Position numbers and translations under genes: made by a program. 64,000 bases of DNA from Sulfuritalea sp. GTDB lineage: Bacteria; Pseudomonadota; Gammaproteobacteria; Burkholderiales; Rhodocyclaceae. The DNA lies in contig JAMPYF010000002.1 in the NCBI GenBank assembly GCA_023700805.1, positions 62,001 to 126,000 of the forward strand, read 5' to 3'. The stretch's first letter is position 1. Every line of letters starts with the position of its first letter. Positions 1-8,410 of this stretch are shown one piece after another. Under the pieces are notes generated by a model. That model did not search any database and was not told where the DNA came from. It saw only the letters and a list, made by a program, of their open reading frames with translations.

Positions 1-958
1 ACAGCTGGCGCGCCATGACGTTGTTGGAAAACTTGTTGATGTCGCGCACCACTTCGCCAAGAGTTGCCGATGGCAGCACGCCGACCGCGCGCGCCTCGGG
101 CGGCACCGGGCCCTCGCGCACGCCGCCGGCCAGGCTGCCGCCGAGTTCGGCCCACAACTGCTGGAACACGCCGAGCACGAATTGCGGATGTTCCTGGACG
201 GCGATGCTCCAGCGCTGCTCGCCGCATATTTGCGGATAGACGCCGGTCAGCACCAGCCGCGTGTGCTGGCCATGGCTGAAGACATCCGCACGCAGGCGTT
301 CGCGCCACTCGCCGCAGCCGTTGCCGTTGCCCAGCACGAGCTTGTTGACCAGGTGGAGATTGGCCGGCATCGGCTCCATGGCTATCGTCAGGGTTTTCTG
401 CGCCGGATCGGGAATCAGTTGCAGCCTGACCGACTTGAAGTTCAGCAGCAGGGCGTCGGGCGCGACGTTGTAGGGCCGCAGCGGCTGCGCATCGAAGCGG
501 GCAGGGTCGGTCGGGTCGATGGCGAAGGCGCTGCGATCGAGCACCAGATCGCCGCGAATCTCGCGGATGCCGCGCGCGCGGATCTGGCGCAACAGCCGCC
601 CGAACTGGTCGTAGGTGAGTTTCGGGTCGCCGCCGCCCTTCAGGTGCAGGTCGCCATTCAGCACTTCCCCGCTCTGCATGCCGTTGGCAAAGGCCTCGGT
701 CTTCCAGGCATAGGCCGGCCCCAGCAGGTCGAGCGCGGCAAAGGTGGTGAGCAGCTTCATGGTCGACGCCGGATTCAGGCTGGCACGGGCATTCACCGCC
801 AGGCGCGGCCGGACGGCGTCCACTTCCCTGACCCAAGCCGCGGTTGCCGCCACGGGTATGCCGGCGCCGCCGAGCGCCTGCGCCACCGGGGCGGGCAGGT
901 CGCCGGCGGCGGCATGCAGGGTCCACCAACAGGCCAGGCAGAAAAATACTTTGAGCAT
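1..958 (-). CDS. dacB: D-alanyl-D-alanine carboxypeptidase/endopeptidase, PBP4 family (partial, 3' end outside window)
   Basis: Periplasmic peptidase that trims or cleaves peptidoglycan cross-links. The N-terminus MLKVFFCLACWWTLHA is a signal peptide. The active-site SxxK motif is seen as STMK at about residues 65-68, preceded by ASLNPA as is usual in S13 peptidases, and the SxN motif appears as SNN near residue 310, close to the window edge. The KTG motif and the C-terminus lie outside. About 319 of an expected ~470 residues are present. It is divergent from the acetoacetate-CoA ligase gene, with a hairpin repeat in the 84 bp between them. Confidence 0.85.
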   Translation of the reverse strand, partial: MLKVFFCLACWWTLHAAAGDLPAPVAQALGGAGIPVAATAAWVREVDAVRPRLAVNARASLNPASTMKLLTTFAALDLLGPAYAWKTEAFANGMQSGEVLNGDLHLKGGGDPKLTYDQFGRLLRQIRARGIREIRGDLVLDRSAFAIDPTDPARFDAQPLRPYNVAPDALLLNFKSVRLQLIPDPAQKTLTIAMEPMPANLHLVNKLVLGNGNGCGEWRERLRADVFSHGQHTRLVLTGVYPQICGEQRWSIAVQEHPQFVLGVFQQLWAELGGSLAGGVREGPVPPEARAVGVLPSATLGEVVRDINKFSNNVMARQL

Positions 959-976
959 GAGCCTATCTTATCGCCT

Positions 977-1017
977 GGATGCCGTCCCCGGCTGTCGCCG
1001 GGGACATATAGAATCAG
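977..1017. repeat. Hairpin repeat, GGATRCCGTCCC family, copy 1
   Basis: A perfect 9-bp stem (GTCCCCGGC / GCCGGGGAC, 984-992 and 997-1005) with a TGTC loop, preceded by GGATGCC and followed by ATATAGAATCAG. Related sequences occur at 18231 (between groES and groEL) and 27662. It lies in the divergent dacB/aacS promoter region. Confidence 0.6.
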
Positions 1018-1042
1018 TCGAAAGACGAGGGGGGAAACAGCC

Positions 1043-3019
1043 ATGGAAAATCCGGCCTGGCAGCCATCCGCGGCCACCATACGCGCGGCCAAGCTGACCG
1101 CCTTCACCGACTGGCTGGCGGCCGAGCGCGGCATGCGCTTCGCCGACTACGATGCGCTCTGGCGCTGGTCGGTGGAGGATCTCGAAGGTTTCTGGGGCGC
1201 GCTCTGGGATTACTTCGCGATCCCCGCCGCGACGCCGCGCACGGCGGTCCTGAGCGATGCGCGGATGCCCGGCGCGCAATGGTTTCCCGGCGTCACCATG
1301 AACTACGTCGACCAGGTCTTGCGCCATGCCACGGCGCTGCGCCCGGCCATCGTCGCGCGCAATGAGGCGGGTGAGCAGCGCGAGCTGGGCTGGGGCGAAC
1401 TGCAGCGCCAGGTCGGCGCCCTGGCCGCGACCTTGCGCGGCATGGGCGTGACGCGCGGCGACCGCGTTGTCGCCTACCTGCCCAACATTGCCGAAACCGT
1501 CGTCGCCTTCCTCGCGGTGGCCAGCATCGGCGCGATCTGGTCGGCCTGCTCGCCCGACATGGGGCGCATCGCGGTGCTCGACCGCTTCCGCCAGATCGCG
1601 CCCAAGGTGCTGATCGCGGTCGATGGCTACCGCTACGGCGGCAAGGCCTACGACCGGCGCGAGCTGGTCCATGAACTGCTGGCCGAACTGTCGAGCATAG
1701 ACCACCTGGTGCTGCTGCCCAGCCTCGATGCCGCGGCCGATGCCGTCGAGTTCGCCGCCTGCACGTCCTGGGCGCAGGCGACGGCCGGCCATGCGCCCTT
1801 GCAGGTGGCGCATGTGCCCTTCGATCATCCATTGTGGGTGGTGTATTCCTCGGGCACCACGGGCCTGCCGAAACCCATCGTGCATAGCCACGGCGGCATC
1901 GTCGTCGAGCACGTCAAGCTCGGCGCCTTCCATCTCGACCTCGGCCCCGAGGACCGCTTCCACTGGTTTTCCAGCAGCGGCTGGATCATGTGGAACTGCC
2001 AGATGACGGGCCTGCTGATGGGCAGCACCATCTGCATCTACGACGGCAATCCGGGCTGGCCGGACTGGAATCCGCTGTGGCGCTTCGTCGGCGAAACCGG
2101 TGTGAGCTTCTTCGGCGCCGGCGCGGCCTTCTTCCTCTCCTGCCTCAAGGCCCAGGTCGAACCCAACGCTGTGGCCGACCTGTCGCGCCTGCGCGCGGTC
2201 GGCTCCACCGGCTCGCCGCTGCCACCCGAGGGTTATCAGTGGATTTACGACCATGTGCGCCGCGACCTCTGGCTCAACGCGATTTCGGGCGGCACCGATT
2301 TCGCCGGCTGCTTCGTCGGCGGCGTGCCGACGCTGCCGGTGTATCTGGGCGAGATGCAATGCCGCTGCCTCGGCGCCAAGGTCGAGGCCTACGACGAAGC
2401 CGGCCGGCCGCTGATCGACGAAGTCGGCGAGCTGGTCTGCAGCGCACCGATGCCCTCGATGCCGCTCAGGTTCTGGAACGATGCGGAAGACCGCCGCTAC
2501 CGCGAGAGCTACTTCGACATGTACCCGGGCATCTGGCGTCATGGCGACTGGCTGCGCATCACGCCGCGCGGCGGCGCGATCATCTACGGGCGTTCGGATG
2601 CGACCATCAACCGCCATGGCATCCGCATGGGAACCAGCGAGCTTTACCGCGCCGTCGAGGAACTGCCCGAGATACTCGACAGCCTGGTGGTCGATCTCGA
2701 ATTCCTCGGCCGCGAATCCTATATGCCGCTGTTCGTCGTGCTGCGCCCCGGCTTCGATCTGACGCCGCAGCTCGCCGCCACGCTGAAGGAGCGCATCAGG
2801 CAGGCGCTGTCGGCGCGTCACGTGCCCAACGAGATCTTCCAGGTCGCCGAGATTCCGCGCACGCTGTCGGGCAAGAAAATGGAACTGCCGGTGAAGAAAT
2901 TGCTGCTCGGCCATGCCCTGGAAAAGATCGCCAATCCCGACGCCATGGCCAATCCGGCCAGCCTGCAGTGGTTCGTCGATTTCGCCGCACGCCGCGTCGC
3001 CGCGGAGAATGCAGCATGA
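1043..3019 (+). CDS. aacS: Acetoacetate--CoA ligase
   Basis: Activates acetoacetate to acetoacetyl-CoA with ATP in the cytosol, linking ketone body or PHB-derived carbon to central metabolism. At 658 aa it matches the usual ~650 aa of the family. It opens with the ACS N-terminal region (WQPS..I..AKLTAFTDWL), has the adenylation signature SSGTTGLPKPIVHSHGG near residue 270, the GGTDFAGCF segment, and the C-terminal acyl-adenylate lysine in RTLSGKKMELPVKK near residue 610. The reading frame is open much further upstream, but the start at 1043 gives the family N-terminus and follows a purine-rich GAGGGGGGAA. The next gene overlaps its stop (ATGA), implying translational coupling. Confidence 0.93.
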   Translation: MENPAWQPSAATIRAAKLTAFTDWLAAERGMRFADYDALWRWSVEDLEGFWGALWDYFAIPAATPRTAVLSDARMPGAQWFPGVTMNYVDQVLRHATALRPAIVARNEAGEQRELGWGELQRQVGALAATLRGMGVTRGDRVVAYLPNIAETVVAFLAVASIGAIWSACSPDMGRIAVLDRFRQIAPKVLIAVDGYRYGGKAYDRRELVHELLAELSSIDHLVLLPSLDAAADAVEFAACTSWAQATAGHAPLQVAHVPFDHPLWVVYSSGTTGLPKPIVHSHGGIVVEHVKLGAFHLDLGPEDRFHWFSSSGWIMWNCQMTGLLMGSTICIYDGNPGWPDWNPLWRFVGETGVSFFGAGAAFFLSCLKAQVEPNAVADLSRLRAVGSTGSPLPPEGYQWIYDHVRRDLWLNAISGGTDFAGCFVGGVPTLPVYLGEMQCRCLGAKVEAYDEAGRPLIDEVGELVCSAPMPSMPLRFWNDAEDRRYRESYFDMYPGIWRHGDWLRITPRGGAIIYGRSDATINRHGIRMGTSELYRAVEELPEILDSLVVDLEFLGRESYMPLFVVLRPGFDLTPQLAATLKERIRQALSARHVPNEIFQVAEIPRTLSGKKMELPVKKLLLGHALEKIANPDAMANPASLQWFVDFAARRVAAENAA

Positions 3020-3573
3020 CGGAGCGGATCGCCGTGCCGCTGCCCAAGGCCTATCTGCTGCTCAACCACGGGCCGACCGTGCTGGTGTCCAGCGCGCACG
3101 GCGGCAGGCGCAACGTCATGGCCGCGGCCTGGAACATGGCGCTCGATTTCGACCCGCCCAAGGTCGCCGTGGTGATCGACAAGGCCACGCTGACGCGCGA
3201 ACTGGTCGAGGCCTCGGGCGAGTTCGTGCTCAACGTGCCCGCAAGGCAGCAGGCTGCCATGACGCTGGCGGTCGGAACGCAATCGGGGCGCGAGATCGAC
3301 AAGTTCTCAAGAGTTGGCGTTGGCGCTGCGGCGGCCAGCGCCGTCGGCGCGCCGCTGATCGAGGGTTGCCTGGCCTGGCTCGAATGCCGCGTGATTGCCG
3401 AGCCGCACATCCAGCAGACTTACGACTTGTTTCTCGGCGAAGTGGTCGCCGCCTGGGCCGACCCGGAAGCCTTCGCCAATGGGCGCTGGCAGTTTGCCGA
3501 TGCGGCGCGGCGCAGCATCCACTACCAGGCCGGCGGCCGTTTCTTCGCCACCGGCGAGGCCTTCGACGCCTAG
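3016..3573 (+). CDS. Flavin reductase-like (FMN-binding split barrel) protein
   Basis: 185 aa, resembling the flavin reductase/DIM6-NTAB family that binds FMN and often supplies reduced flavin to monooxygenases. Supporting segments are PTVLVSSAHGGRRNVMAAAW at the N-terminus, FVLNVP, and the late GAPLIEGCLAWLECRV typical of the family. Its ATG overlaps the aacS stop codon, so the two are probably co-translated. The sequence SRVGVGAAAASAV just before GAPLIEG coincides with a diverged copy of a dispersed repeat (3308-3334) and looks like an insertion. The stop codon shares a CTAG with the convergent NnrU-like gene. The physiological partner is unknown. Confidence 0.8.
   Translation: MTERIAVPLPKAYLLLNHGPTVLVSSAHGGRRNVMAAAWNMALDFDPPKVAVVIDKATLTRELVEASGEFVLNVPARQQAAMTLAVGTQSGREIDKFSRVGVGAAAASAVGAPLIEGCLAWLECRVIAEPHIQQTYDLFLGEVVAAWADPEAFANGRWQFADAARRSIHYQAGGRFFATGEAFDA
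3308..3334 (+). repeat. Dispersed repeat (AGTTGGCGCTG family), diverged copy inside a CDS
   Basis: CAAGAGTTGGCG followed by TTGGCG and CGGCGG, about 22 of 26 positions matching the copies at 45116, 49566 and 51705. It lies in frame within the flavin reductase-like gene. Confidence 0.5.
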
Positions 3574-4151
3574 ACGCCGAAGGGTTTGACGCCGATCAGC
3601 CAGGCGTGGCCCCAGAGCGCGAACAGCGTCCAGGCCAGCAGGCCGATCGCCGTCACGCTGGCGTCGCGCGTCCAGCAGCAGACGGCATGGGTCGTGCCGG
3701 CAATGCGGTCGCGCCGCCGCGCCGAGGCGAAATCGGCGACCGCCCAGACCAGGAAGGCGCCGAACAGCACGACGTCGGCCAGGCCGCCGTTGGCCAGCAG
3801 ATGCGCCAGCGCCCACAGCTTGACCCCCGCCACCATCGGGTGGCCGATTGCCGCCTTGATGTGGCTGCGCGGCAGGTAGGCGGCCACCAGCAGGACGAAG
3901 GCCGGCAGCGTCAGCAGGGCGGCCAGGTGGCGCGTCCAGGGCGGGCTGGTCCACAGTATCGGCACCTCGGCGCGCGCCATCGCATAACCCCAGACGACCA
4001 GGCCCAGGCCGGTGGCGGAAAGCAGCGAGAACAGGCCTTTCCAGCGCGCCTCGCCGAGCCGGGCGAGCTGGGCATCGCGCCAGCCGCCGGCGAAGATGCG
4101 CACCGAATGGGCGCCGAGGAACAGCATCAGGCCGAGGATCAGGACGCTCAT
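3570..4151 (-). CDS. NnrU family integral membrane protein
   Basis: 193 aa with about five to six hydrophobic segments (first MSVLILGLMLFLGAHSV). It shows the NnrU features LFLGAHSVRI near the N-terminus and the LPAFVLLVAAYLPRSHIKAAIGHPMVAGVKLWALAHLL core, which is also reminiscent of isoprenylcysteine methyltransferase-type membrane enzymes. NnrU was named from denitrification loci, but the biochemical role is not settled. The start at 4151 was chosen because MSVLILG begins the first membrane segment; an in-frame start 51 nt upstream would add a polar leader. It is convergent with the preceding gene, sharing CTAG. Confidence 0.82.
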   Translation of the reverse strand: MSVLILGLMLFLGAHSVRIFAGGWRDAQLARLGEARWKGLFSLLSATGLGLVVWGYAMARAEVPILWTSPPWTRHLAALLTLPAFVLLVAAYLPRSHIKAAIGHPMVAGVKLWALAHLLANGGLADVVLFGAFLVWAVADFASARRRDRIAGTTHAVCCWTRDASVTAIGLLAWTLFALWGHAWLIGVKPFGV

Positions 4152-4258
4152 GGGGGCTCTTTCCGTGACATTGAAGTCCGGCAATCTTACTTGCGATCTC
4201 AAGGATCAGGCAGCGGCGCGGCCGCTGCTCGCGGGATCGCGGGCCGGCGCGGCGCCGG

Positions 4259-5473
4259 CTACAGCTTGAAGCGGTTCAGCATCCCGTTCAGTTCGGCCGC
4301 CAGCGCCTGCAGCTGCAGTCCCTCCTGCTCGGCATGGCCGATCGGCACGCTGATTTCCCGTGCGACGCGGGCGATGCGTTCGACATTGTTGCCGATCTCG
4401 GTGCTGGCCGCGGTCTGCTCGATCACCGAGGACGAGATTTCCTCCATGCCCTCGGTGGTGCGCTGCGCCGCCTGGTTGGCCTCGCCGAGGCCTTCCGCCA
4501 CTTTCTCCAGGTGCGCCTGCGAGGAGCGCAGCGCCTCCCTGCCGTGTTCGATGGCGCGCTCGACGATGGCCGACTTGTCCTTCAGGGCGGCGGTCACCTT
4601 GTTGATCTCGGTTGCCGTCTGCGCCGATTTTTCGGCGAGCTTGCGCACCTCGTCGGCGACCACCGCGAAGCCGCGTCCCTGTTCGCCCGCCCGCGCGGCC
4701 TCGATGGCTGCGTTCAGGGCCAGCAAATTGGTCTGGTCGGCAATCTCACGGACCTCCTGGGTCATCCCTGCGATGGCCAGGGTGCTGTCGATGAAGGCCT
4801 CGGCGGTGCGGGAGATCTCATCCACGGAACTCTCGACGCTGTCGATTTCGCCGATCAGGCGCGACAGGCTTTCGTTGCCCTCCTGCATGCGGCTCATGCT
4901 CGCCGCGGACAACTCGCGGACCTCCGCCGCGCTGTCGGCGACGCGGCGCACGATGCCCTCGGCATTGCCTATGGTGGCGGTCGTCTCGATCACCGTCGCG
5001 CACTGCTGATCGTTGCCGCGGCTGATGCTGTCGGTGGTGGCGCGCATGCGGTCGGCACCGCCGTTGAGCCGGTCCGCCGCGGTTCGGATCTGGCTCGCCA
5101 TCTCATGCAGGCTGGCCTGCATCGCGGCAATTCCCCCGAGCAGGCTGCCTTCGGCGCCGACTTCGATCTTGAAGGCCAGGTCGCCCTCCGAGATGCGCCG
5201 CACCACGCCAGCTGCGTACTGCGGTTCGCCGCCCAGCAGGCGCAGCAGCATCCGCACCAGCATCAGGAAGGCCGCAAGTCCGCAAATCGAGGCAAGCACG
5301 GTGACCGCGCCCATCCAAAACCGCGCATCGGCGGCACGGGCGGCAAGACCCGCATCGACCTTCTGTGCGGCTTCGCCGAGACTGGAAATCATGTAGAAGC
5401 TGAAACCGTTGGCCACCAGCGTGGCGATTACCAGAACGGTGAGTACGAAAATGAGTTCCCTGCGCAAGCTCAT
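4259..5473 (-). CDS. Methyl-accepting chemotaxis protein
   Basis: 404 aa chemoreceptor. TM1 is about residues 8-30 and TM2 about 54-76, leaving only ~22 residues in the periplasm, so it probably senses a cytoplasmic or membrane signal rather than a periplasmic ligand. A HAMP-like stretch ([20 protein letters not shown]) follows. The signalling hairpin tip is unmistakable: [20 protein letters not shown] and [20 protein letters not shown] near residues 240-280. It stands alone, with no che genes nearby. Ligand unknown. Confidence 0.92.
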   Translation of the reverse strand: MSLRRELIFVLTVLVIATLVANGFSFYMISSLGEAAQKVDAGLAARAADARFWMGAVTVLASICGLAAFLMLVRMLLRLLGGEPQYAAGVVRRISEGDLAFKIEVGAEGSLLGGIAAMQASLHEMASQIRTAADRLNGGADRMRATTDSISRGNDQQCATVIETTATIGNAEGIVRRVADSAAEVRELSAASMSRMQEGNESLSRLIGEIDSVESSVDEISRTAEAFIDSTLAIAGMTQEVREIADQTNLLALNAAIEAARAGEQGRGFAVVADEVRKLAEKSAQTATEINKVTAALKDKSAIVERAIEHGREALRSSQAHLEKVAEGLGEANQAAQRTTEGMEEISSSVIEQTAASTEIGNNVERIARVAREISVPIGHAEQEGLQLQALAAELNGMLNRFKL

Positions 5474-5619
5474 TACAGACCTCTTTCTGACAGTAGTCCG
5501 TCCGGACGACGGGTCGCGAGGGCGCGATCGCCCTGGTTGGCAGCAGGGACTTTAACCAAGGTTTGCATCAGGGGGAATTGATTTTTCATGTCTATTCATT
5601 CGCCGGCCTGTTCAACGGC

Positions 5620-6085
5620 GTGTCACCAGCGAGGCGGTCTTTGCCTGGCTGTTGAACTGCAACAGGCTGACCGCTCGTCCCTGTCGTTGCAGTCGCATAC
5701 CCAGCCGATGAACTCGTCCAATGGAAGCGGCTTGGCGATTCCGTATCCCTGCGCGAGGCCACAGGCATTTCCTGCCAGCCAGTCGAGTTCCGCAGCCGTT
5801 TCGACCCCCTCCGCCATGACCGACAGACCCAGCGCGCGGCACGGCAGGATGGGCGAGCGCAGCCAGTTCCTTGAGATGTTGCAGGGCCAGTTCCGGCTCA
5901 TCCCTCAGGGCGCTCTCGGTGATTTCGAGGCAAAGCCGGTCGGCAGGCAGCTCGGATTCGTCGAGCAGGCGTTCCACCCGGCCGACCAGGTCGCGGTTCA
6001 ACAAATCGAGCGCGGACAGGTTGGCCGCGACGACTGCCGCGATGCCGTCCTGCCGCCAGCGCCTCTGCGCTGGCGATGCGACCTT
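5620..6085 (-). pseudogene. EAL-domain (c-di-GMP phosphodiesterase) remnant with internal deletion and frameshift
   Basis: Two reading frames together spell parts of an EAL domain. The upstream part (to about 5855) reads AAVVAANLSALDLLNRDL and PADRLCLEITESAL. The downstream part (from about 5850) is in another frame and reads RALGLSVMAEGVET and GLAQGYGIAKPLPLDEF. Between them the ~50 residues that normally hold the DDFGTGYSSL and LKIDRSFV motifs are missing, and everything before the ANLSA region, including the EAL motif itself, is gone. It therefore cannot encode an active phosphodiesterase. A perfect 10-bp hairpin (6096-6120) sits at the truncated end. Confidence 0.8.
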
Positions 6086-6135
6086 GCGTGGGGCAGGCGC
6101 GCGAAGCGGGTTCGCGCGCCTGCTGGCCACTTAGC

Positions 6136-6354
6136 TCAACAGCAGTGCCCGCGCCCATGTTCCTGGATCGGCGGACAGGGCAGCGTGCCGTAGGAGCAGA
6201 ACACGCAGCAGTCGCCCGGCTTGGGCCTCAGCAGCACATGGCAACCCTCGCATTCGTAGTACCACTGGCAGGCATCGGTCGGCATGGTTTCGGTCTTGAC
6301 GTGACCGCAGTGCGGACAGGTCAGCGTGGATTGCAGGATGGGCGCGGAACTCAT
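6136..6354 (-). CDS. GDCCVxC-domain small cysteine-rich protein
   Basis: 72 aa with CPHCGH near the N-terminus, YYECEGC in the middle, then the family-defining PGDCCVFCSYGTLPCPP and a C-terminal HCC. The two CxxC pairs suggest a zinc ribbon. The family is annotated elsewhere as GDCCVxC (seleno)protein because some members place selenocysteine in the motif; here all positions are cysteine (TGC/TGT). It lies downstream of arsM and a permease remnant on the same strand, hinting at a metal or metalloid context. Function unknown. Confidence 0.8.
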   Translation of the reverse strand: MSSAPILQSTLTCPHCGHVKTETMPTDACQWYYECEGCHVLLRPKPGDCCVFCSYGTLPCPPIQEHGRGHCC

Positions 6355-6472
6355 GCCGTCGATTATCGCAATAGTCGGTGCTGGTGGGACGGCAATGCGG
6401 ACTATCCGCCGCCGCGCTGCGCGGCGCGATCGAAATAGCGCTGTATCGCTTCCCGGCGCGCCGCGAAAATGG

Positions 6473-6572
6473 TCATCGCGGCGTGGCGAAGCCCTTGAAA
6501 TTGTCGTTGGCGCCGTTGCCGAAGGCGAGGAACAGGGCGATGCCGCTCAGGGTGATTCCATCGCCCGGAGCG
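6473..6572 (-). pseudogene. Fragment of an inorganic phosphate (PiT) family permease
   Basis: About 30 codons directly downstream of arsM read GITLSGIALFLAFGNGANDN then FKGFATPR before a TGA. GNGANDNFKG is the N-terminal signature of PiT/PHO4 phosphate permeases. No further permease sequence follows, so this is the decayed 5' end of a gene that was probably co-transcribed with arsM. Confidence 0.6.
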
Positions 6573-6573
6573 C

Positions 6574-7653
6574 CTAGCAGCAGCCGCAGCTTTCGTCGCC
6601 GCTGCTGGTGCCATTGCCGGCTCCCGCATTGGCGTCCGCATTTACGTTGAACGGCAGCGCCTTGCCGCAACCCTCGAACAGGCCGTAGTGGCGCGAAAAG
6701 TCGCCGATGAAATCGAAATGCGGCGCCAGCCGGCTTTCCTTGAGCATGCGCCAAGTGTTGCCGCAGACCGGAAACACGCGCCCGGCTTCGATGCGATGGT
6801 GCTTGTCGAGGACGAAGGCCTGCGCGTGCTGCGCAATGCTGCCGCGATAGACCACGGCCTGGCCGTAATCCTCGCAGTCGGATTCCAGTCCGTCGAGCTT
6901 GAACAGGCGGTAGGTGGCCGAATGGAAGTTAACGCCCGCGGTGCGCGGCGCCAGTTCGGGATCGGTGACCAGTAGCGGCCGGTCCTCGACCAGGCGCGGG
7001 TCGCGGAAGCCCGCCTGGCGCGCGAGGCCGAGGAAGTCGTTCCAGTACAGCGCGCCGCCCAGGCATTCGCCGTAGAGCACCGGATCGTTCCTCACCGCAT
7101 CCGGCACGCGCCGGTCGGCATACACGTCGGAGAAGTAGAACTCGCCGCCGGGCTTGAGCAGGCGATGCACGCCGCGCAGCACGGCCTCCTTGTCGGGCGA
7201 GAGGTTCACCACGCAGTTGGAGACGATGACGTCGAAGCTGCCCGGCGCCAGGTCCAGTTCGTCGAGGCGCTCGATGTAGCCGTGCAGGAAGCGCACGTTG
7301 TCGCGCTCAAAGCCGAAGGCGAGGCGATGATGTTCGCGATGGCGCTGCGCCACGGCAAGCTGCTCGTCGGTCATGTCCACGCCGACCACTTCGCCCTGAG
7401 GTCCGGCGAGCTGCGCCAGCGCATACACGTCGCGCCCGGAGCCGCTGCCGAGGTCGAGCACGCGGCAGCCGGTCAGCAGCGGGGGCGCCACCAGGCCGCA
7501 GCCGTAGTAGCGCTCCAGCACCTCGGGGTGGATGCGCGCCAGGAGCGGCCTGAGCCAGCCCGGCACGCTGGAGGCGTCGCAGCAGGCACTGGTCTTGAGG
7601 TCGGCGGTGCCGGCAAGCTGCTTGCCGTAGTAGTCCTTCACGAGTTCGTGCAT
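6574..7653 (-). CDS. arsM: Arsenite S-adenosylmethionine methyltransferase
   Basis: 359 aa enzyme that methylates arsenite to volatile or less retained species. The SAM-binding motif is VLDLGSGSGRDVY (residues 65-77) and VVGVDMTDEQL follows. The three cysteines used to bind As(III) are present: CC at 24-25 (TSACCD), C147 in VSNCVVNL and C197 in YGECLGG. The C-terminus ends in a cysteine cluster, CGCC, that may bind metalloid or serve in trafficking. It starts with a good ribosome site (AGGAGGAAACATG). There is no arsR beside it; the upstream 300 bp hold no gene. Confidence 0.93.
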   Translation of the reverse strand: MHELVKDYYGKQLAGTADLKTSACCDASSVPGWLRPLLARIHPEVLERYYGCGLVAPPLLTGCRVLDLGSGSGRDVYALAQLAGPQGEVVGVDMTDEQLAVAQRHREHHRLAFGFERDNVRFLHGYIERLDELDLAPGSFDVIVSNCVVNLSPDKEAVLRGVHRLLKPGGEFYFSDVYADRRVPDAVRNDPVLYGECLGGALYWNDFLGLARQAGFRDPRLVEDRPLLVTDPELAPRTAGVNFHSATYRLFKLDGLESDCEDYGQAVVYRGSIAQHAQAFVLDKHHRIEAGRVFPVCGNTWRMLKESRLAPHFDFIGDFSRHYGLFEGCGKALPFNVNADANAGAGNGTSSGDESCGCC

Positions 7654-7981
7654 GTTTCCTCCTGGGGCGAATGGGTGTCGAGCGCGCCGCTGCTGCCTTG
7701 GTCGGCGTCGGGCGTCTTAAACTTACAGGCGACCAAGCTTGCCAGTTTCCGGTCTGTGCAAGCAAGACCAAGGCAAGCCGGTCCGCCGGTCATGGAGCGG
7801 CAAGTTGCTGTTATACGGCAGCCCGAGACGCCAAAGTTCGGGTCGCCACCGCCGTCACGCGCGGCGGTGGCTGCCGGGGAGGGGAGCATTCCGGAATTCC
7901 GGGTTTGAGGGGGTTGAGGCGGAAAGCCTTGGCAGCAGGGCATCTGCGGCGGGGTGGCATTTCGAGCCACACCTTCAGGAA
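7654..7981. other. Intergenic region between arsM and the Mu-like element
   Basis: No convincing gene. It contains a perfect 10-bp hairpin (GCCACCGCCG/CGGCGGTGGC, 7845-7871) and a 12-bp palindrome CCGGAATTCCGG near 7891. The arsM promoter must lie here, but no clear -35/-10 pair stands out. Confidence 0.5.
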
Positions 7982-8023
7982 TGTGTATTTTTAAGCAAAT
8001 CGAAGCAAATAACACCGGAATTC
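7982..8023 (+). repeat. Left inverted end of the Mu-like element
   Basis: Begins TGTGTATTTTTAAGC, then AAATCGAAGC and AAATAACACCGGAAT. The reverse complement of 17715-17763 contains TGTCGGG, AAATCGAAAGC and TAATAACTCCGGAAT in the same order. The TAACNCCGGAA element is the probable transposase-binding core. Confidence 0.7.
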
Positions 8024-8410
8024 TGATCGGCGAATGAACACCGACCGCGCGGAAATGGTCGTAGAGCCCCAACAAATCCCTGCGGCCCGACTATTTGGAC
8101 CGCCGAGGCGGCACCGGCACACACCCGTTACCCACGAACCCGCGCCGTTGCGACTTGTAACGCGAACAGCGGGAATTGTCGCAGTCAGCACCGAAATCAG
8201 AGGGCGGCTACTCGGCCGGGACGCCAGGTGGGTCGAACGAAAGCGCCGCACAGTGCAAAATTGGGCTATTGCTGTTGCGCAATATTGAGGATTTTGGAGC
8301 AACTCAATAAGAAATCCTTGATAAGTGGTTGCGCCCCCGAAAGCCCCATAAACAGACCATCCCGGAAAAACCCAATCCAAATTAAAAAATTCGAAGGCGC
8401 AACTTATTCA
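8024..8410. other. Left-end non-coding region of the Mu-like element
   Basis: About 390 bp without a gene I can support; base composition is lower in GC than the flanking chromosome. In Mu relatives the space between the left end and the repressor holds additional transposase sites. GTTACCCACGAACCCG and TTGTAACGCGAACAGCG may be such sites, but this is a guess. Confidence 0.4.

Noticed and set aside
182..1042. N-terminal extension of the acetoacetate-CoA ligase frame back to 182
   Set aside because: This stretch lies opposite the dacB gene, which shows STMK and SNN motifs on the minus strand; the family start is at 1043.
968..2914. Long minus-strand open frame opposite acetoacetate-CoA ligase
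   Set aside because: It is a GC-rich shadow of aacS: no family similarity, composition rich in Arg/Gly/Gln, and the plus-strand gene has all catalytic motifs.
8034..8288. 84-codon plus-strand frame in the left end of the Mu-like element
   Set aside because: No ribosome site, no similarity, and it lies where transposase-binding DNA is expected.
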